Source: Solirubrobacteraceae bacterium
Lineage (GTDB): Bacteria > Actinomycetota > Thermoleophilia > Solirubrobacterales > Solirubrobacteraceae
Length of the DNA stretch: 7,807 nucleotides
Assembly: GCA_025928415.1 (NCBI GenBank)
Contig: JAICJK010000096.1
Span: 1 to 7,807 of the forward strand
Direction of reading: 5' to 3'
Shown here piece by piece: positions 6,311-7,807 of this stretch. Positions within the stretch are counted from its first letter, which is position 1; each line of letters starts with the position of its first letter. The position numbers and the translations under genes were made by a program. The notes below the pieces were generated by a model. The model saw nothing but the letters and a program-made list of their open reading frames with translations. It had not been told where the DNA came from and ran no database searches.

Positions 6311-6339
6311 TTGCGGGCGCTACGATACGGAGGTATGGT
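6311..6339 (+). promoter_or_regulatory. Promoter of the TetR gene
   Basis: On the plus strand TTGCGG (6311-6316) and TATGGT (6334-6339) are separated by 17 bases. The predicted transcript would start near 6346, giving a leader of about 50 bases. It overlaps the MFS promoter head-on, so the two polymerases would compete. The TetR start itself has no strong Shine-Dalgarno sequence. GGTTAACC (6367-6374), a perfect 8-bp palindrome, lies in the leader and has no assigned role. Confidence 0.5.
6322..6339. promoter_or_regulatory. Probable TetR operator over both divergent -10 boxes
   Basis: ACGATACGGAGGTATGGT is an 18-bp imperfect palindrome in which 12 of 18 positions are symmetric (AC-ATAC, 4-base centre plus flanks, GTAT-GT). 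Its left arm is exactly the MFS -10 and its right arm exactly the TetR -10. A TetR dimer here would block both promoters, the standard autoregulated efflux arrangement. Some of the symmetry may simply come from two opposed -10 boxes. Confidence 0.55.
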
Positions 6340-6351
6340 TCCGCTTGTCAA
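6322..6351 (-). promoter_or_regulatory. Promoter of the MFS efflux gene
   Basis: On the minus strand a perfect -35 TTGACA (6346-6351) is followed after 18 bases by -10 TATCGT (6322-6327). The predicted transcript start near 6315 leaves a leader of about 29 bases carrying the GGAGA ribosome site. The -10 box is one arm of the palindrome at 6322-6339. Confidence 0.7.
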
Positions 6352-6395
6352 GGGAGCCGACCAGGCGGTTAACCCCACCATTCGCAGATGACGCC

Positions 6396-6971
6396 ATGAG
6401 CACCACTCCCGAGCGCCCGATCCGCGCCGACGCGCGGCGCAACCGCGAGCGGATCCTCGCCGCCGCGCGCGCCGTGTTCGCACGGAGCGGGCTCGAGGCG
6501 CAGATGGACGACGTGGCGGACACGGCCGGCGTGGGGGTGGGCACGGTCTACCGCCACTTCCCGACCAAGGACGCGCTGCTCGGCGAGCTGGTCGCCAACC
6601 GGTTCGAGGAGTTCTGCGCGGAGGCCGAGGCCGCGCTGGCCGACGAGGACGGCGAGCCGTTCGACGTCTTCGCCGACCACCTGCGCCGCAACGCCGCGCT
6701 CGTCGCCGCGGACGCCGGCACCCGCCACGCGCTGATGAGCGAGAGCGAGGCGGTGTGGGCGCACGCCGTCCCCGCCCGGGCGGTCCTGATCGAGCTCAAC
6801 CGGCGGCTCATCGCCCGCGCGCAGGCCGCGGGGACGATGCGCCCGGACTTCGGCGCGGACGACATCCCGCAGCTCATGTGCGGCCTCAGCGCGACGATGG
6901 GCATGACCGGCCCGGGGTTCGACTGGCGCCGCCATCTCGAGCTGCTGATCGACGCGATGCGCAGCCGCTGA
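6396..6971 (+). CDS. TetR/AcrR-family repressor, probable regulator of the adjacent MFS pump
   Basis: A 191-residue transcriptional regulator, typical of the family. The N-terminal DNA-binding domain spans about 11-60. It starts with ADARRNRERILAAARAVFA, and its helix-turn-helix lies at about 36-55, ending in the recognition-helix signature VGVGTVYRHFPTKDALLGEL. The remaining 130 residues are a helical ligand-binding and dimerisation domain resembling the C-terminal half of SbtR-like TetR proteins, with no identifiable ligand pocket. The start at 6396 is the first ATG giving a normal TetR N-terminus; the frame stays open upstream, but that stretch crosses the divergent promoter and the MFS gene and is not credible. 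The gene shares a 109-bp divergent intergenic region with the MFS transporter, so it probably represses that pump and itself, with release by a pump substrate (inference from family practice). Confidence 0.93.
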   Translation: MSTTPERPIRADARRNRERILAAARAVFARSGLEAQMDDVADTAGVGVGTVYRHFPTKDALLGELVANRFEEFCAEAEAALADEDGEPFDVFADHLRRNAALVAADAGTRHALMSESEAVWAHAVPARAVLIELNRRLIARAQAAGTMRPDFGADDIPQLMCGLSATMGMTGPGFDWRRHLELLIDAMRSR

Positions 6972-6993
6972 GGCGCGCTCAAGACGGCGCGCC
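6972..6993. terminator. Hairpin directly after the TetR stop codon
   Basis: GGCGCGC (6972-6978) pairs with GCGCGCC (6987-6993) around an 8-base loop, starting at the base after the TGA. It is a plausible terminator separating the TetR gene from clpP, without a T-tract. A further short palindrome, GACCG-TC-CGGTC (7001-7012), follows and lies where the clpP -35 region would be. Confidence 0.4.
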
Positions 6994-7033
6994 CGGCGCC
7001 GACCGTCCGGTCAGGGGGCGCGAGGCCCGTTGC

Positions 7034-7039
7034 TACGCT
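7034..7039 (+). promoter_or_regulatory. Candidate -10 box for clpP-clpX
   Basis: TACGCT fits the TAnnnT actinobacterial -10 pattern and lies 82 bases before the clpP ATG. The -35 region is weak (TCAGGG/GTCAGG near 7010-7016) and is touched by the palindrome GACCGTCCGGTC (7001-7012), which could bind an activator or repressor. Placement is tentative. Confidence 0.3.
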
Positions 7040-7089
7040 TGCGCCACCTCCGCGGGGGCATTCTTCGCACAGGGAGGAACACCCCACCG

Positions 7090-7119
7090 ATGCAGCGAAC
7101 CGAAGCGAGGATCCGATGA
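7090..7119 (+). CDS. Nine-codon leader ORF overlapping the clpP start
   Basis: This tiny frame encodes MQRTEARIR and ends in a TGA that overlaps the clpP start codon as ATGA (7116-7119). A strong GGGAGG (7072-7077) sits 12 bases before its ATG, better matched to this ORF than to clpP, which has its own GAGG (7107-7110) inside the leader ORF, 5 bases before the ATG. The layout would allow translational coupling. It may be chance, since any start followed by A gives ATGA. Confidence 0.3.
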   Translation: MQRTEARIR

Positions 7120-7700
7120 GCCCCCTTGTCCCCATGGTCGTCGAGCAGACGTCGCGCGGCGAACGCGCCTTCGACATCTACTCGCGGCTGCTCAACGAGC
7201 GGATCATCTTCCTCGGGACGCCGGTCGACGACCAGATCGCGAACCTCGTCGTCGCCCAGCTGCTGCACCTGGAGTCCGAGGACCCGGACAAGGACATCTC
7301 GCTGTACGTCAACTCGCCGGGGGGTTCGGTCTACGCCGGCCTGGCGATCTACGACACCATGCAGTTCATCAAGCCGGACGTGCAGACGATCTGCGTGGGC
7401 ATCGCGATGAGCATGGGCGCGCTGCTGCTCGCGGGCGGCGCGGCGGGCAAGCGCATGGCGCTGCCGAACGCGAAGATCCTGATCCACCAGGTCTCGTCCG
7501 GCTTCCAGGGCCAGGCGACGGACATCGAGATCCACGCCAAGGAGGTCATCGACCTCCGCACGAAGCTCGACGAGATCATCGCCCAGCACACGGGCCAGGA
7601 CATCGCCAAGGTCAAGCAGGACACCGAGCGCGACTACTTCATGAGCTCGGACGAGGCCAAGGACTACGGCATCATTGACCGGGTGATCTCGGAGCACTAG
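7116..7700 (+). CDS. clpP: ATP-dependent Clp protease proteolytic subunit
   Basis: ClpP forms the 14-subunit barrel that degrades substrates unfolded by ClpX or ClpC. The 194-residue length and the whole sequence match the family. The catalytic triad is intact: Ser99 in [14 protein letters not shown], His124 in ILIHQ, and Asp173 in DTERDYFMS. The substrate-binding strand [19 protein letters not shown] (62-80) and the hydrophobic cleft for the unfoldase are present. The N-terminus ([26 protein letters not shown]) is typical of actinobacterial ClpP, with a short propeptide likely removed by self-processing. The start at 7116 has GAGG 5 bases upstream and is the only one giving this N-terminus. 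clpX follows after 33 bp, so the two are probably co-transcribed. Only one clpP copy is in the window; actinobacteria often carry a second elsewhere, needed to form active mixed barrels. Confidence 0.98.
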   Translation: MSPLVPMVVEQTSRGERAFDIYSRLLNERIIFLGTPVDDQIANLVVAQLLHLESEDPDKDISLYVNSPGGSVYAGLAIYDTMQFIKPDVQTICVGIAMSMGALLLAGGAAGKRMALPNAKILIHQVSSGFQGQATDIEIHAKEVIDLRTKLDEIIAQHTGQDIAKVKQDTERDYFMSSDEAKDYGIIDRVISEH

Positions 7701-7733
7701 CTTCGAGGTCCTCCGCAGCCAGAGGAGAGGGAG

Positions 7734-7807
7734 ATGGCCAGGCCAACGGACTCGAACGAGCAGCTGCTGTGCAGCTTCTGCGGCAAGAGCCAGCGGCAGG
7801 TGAAGAA
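7734..7807 (+). CDS. clpX: ATP-dependent Clp protease ATP-binding subunit ClpX (5' fragment)
   Basis: Only the first 24 codons and two bases lie inside the window. They encode the start of the ClpX zinc-binding domain: MARPTDSNEQLL, then Cys13 and Cys16 in CSFCGKSQRQVKK, the first half of the four-cysteine zinc site that dimerises and binds adaptors. AGGAG (7723-7727) sits 6 bases before the ATG within a purine-rich leader. The position 33 bp after clpP and the exact motif make the identity clear although the AAA+ module is outside the window. The gene is cut by the window edge, not truncated biologically as far as can be seen. Confidence 0.95.
   Translation, partial: MARPTDSNEQLLCSFCGKSQRQVK

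Noticed and set aside
4799..6391. 530-residue plus-strand open frame across the MFS region
   Set aside because: It lies antisense to a convincing transporter. Its translation is a monotonous Arg/Ala/Gln/Glu/His-rich sequence without domains, as expected from antisense frames in very GC-rich DNA.
6388..6399. Three-codon frame (MTP) ending over the TetR start as ATGA
   Set aside because: Too short, lacks a ribosome site, and ATGA overlap is expected whenever a start codon is followed by A.
6978..6983. CTCAAG, a half-site of the HspR heat-shock operator (CTTGAGT-N7-ACTCAAG) upstream of clpP
   Set aside because: Only one half is present, it lies inside the hairpin after the TetR gene, and no matching inverted half is at the right distance.

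Overview
This is a dense, very GC-rich bacterial window. Coding third positions are almost all G or C, and the -10-like hexamers follow TAnnnT or TATCGT rather than TATAAT. Several features suggest a soil actinobacterium of the class Thermoleophilia (Solirubrobacterales type): secreted proteins that start with a 'LSYANVAASLALFLALGG' type anchor and continue into a collagen-like stretch, a secreted protein with a 'GLNADRVD' segment, an alpha/beta-hydrolase/adenylate cyclase fusion, and a tig ... clpP-clpX order. The taxon is an inference from family style, not a search result.

Left part (1-3236), likely accessory. An anchored or secreted collagen-like protein (31-672, minus) is divergent from a 444-residue alpha/beta-hydrolase plus class III nucleotidyl cyclase fusion (791-2125, plus). 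In the fusion the hydrolase domain has lost both its nucleophile and its catalytic histidine, while the cyclase domain keeps its metal-binding and adenine-selecting residues. It therefore looks like a cAMP synthase with a hydrolase-fold sensor. A 28-nt hairpin and then a secreted protein of unknown function (2276-3067, plus) follow. A 49-residue small protein (3087-3236, minus) is convergent with that gene and divergent from tig.

Right part (3262-7807), protein quality control. Trigger factor (tig, 3262-4686), ClpP (7116-7700) and the start of ClpX (7734 to the window edge) form the widespread tig-clpP-clpX group. Here it is interrupted by a divergent drug-efflux cassette: a 14-helix DHA2 MFS transporter (4808-6286, minus) and its probable TetR repressor (6396-6971, plus). 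Their 109-bp intergenic region has two opposed promoters whose -10 boxes form the two arms of an 18-bp palindrome, which is a ready-made autoregulatory operator. Between the convergent tig and MFS genes is an 82-bp nested inverted-repeat structure, the most striking non-coding element here.

I see no CRISPR array, tRNA, rRNA, insertion sequence or phage gene, and no gene-free stretch longer than 300 bases. I do not see a clearly new multi-gene system. The points most worth following up are the catalytically dead hydrolase-cyclase, the nested palindrome after tig, the small protein sharing a promoter region with tig, and a nine-codon leader ORF overlapping the clpP start.
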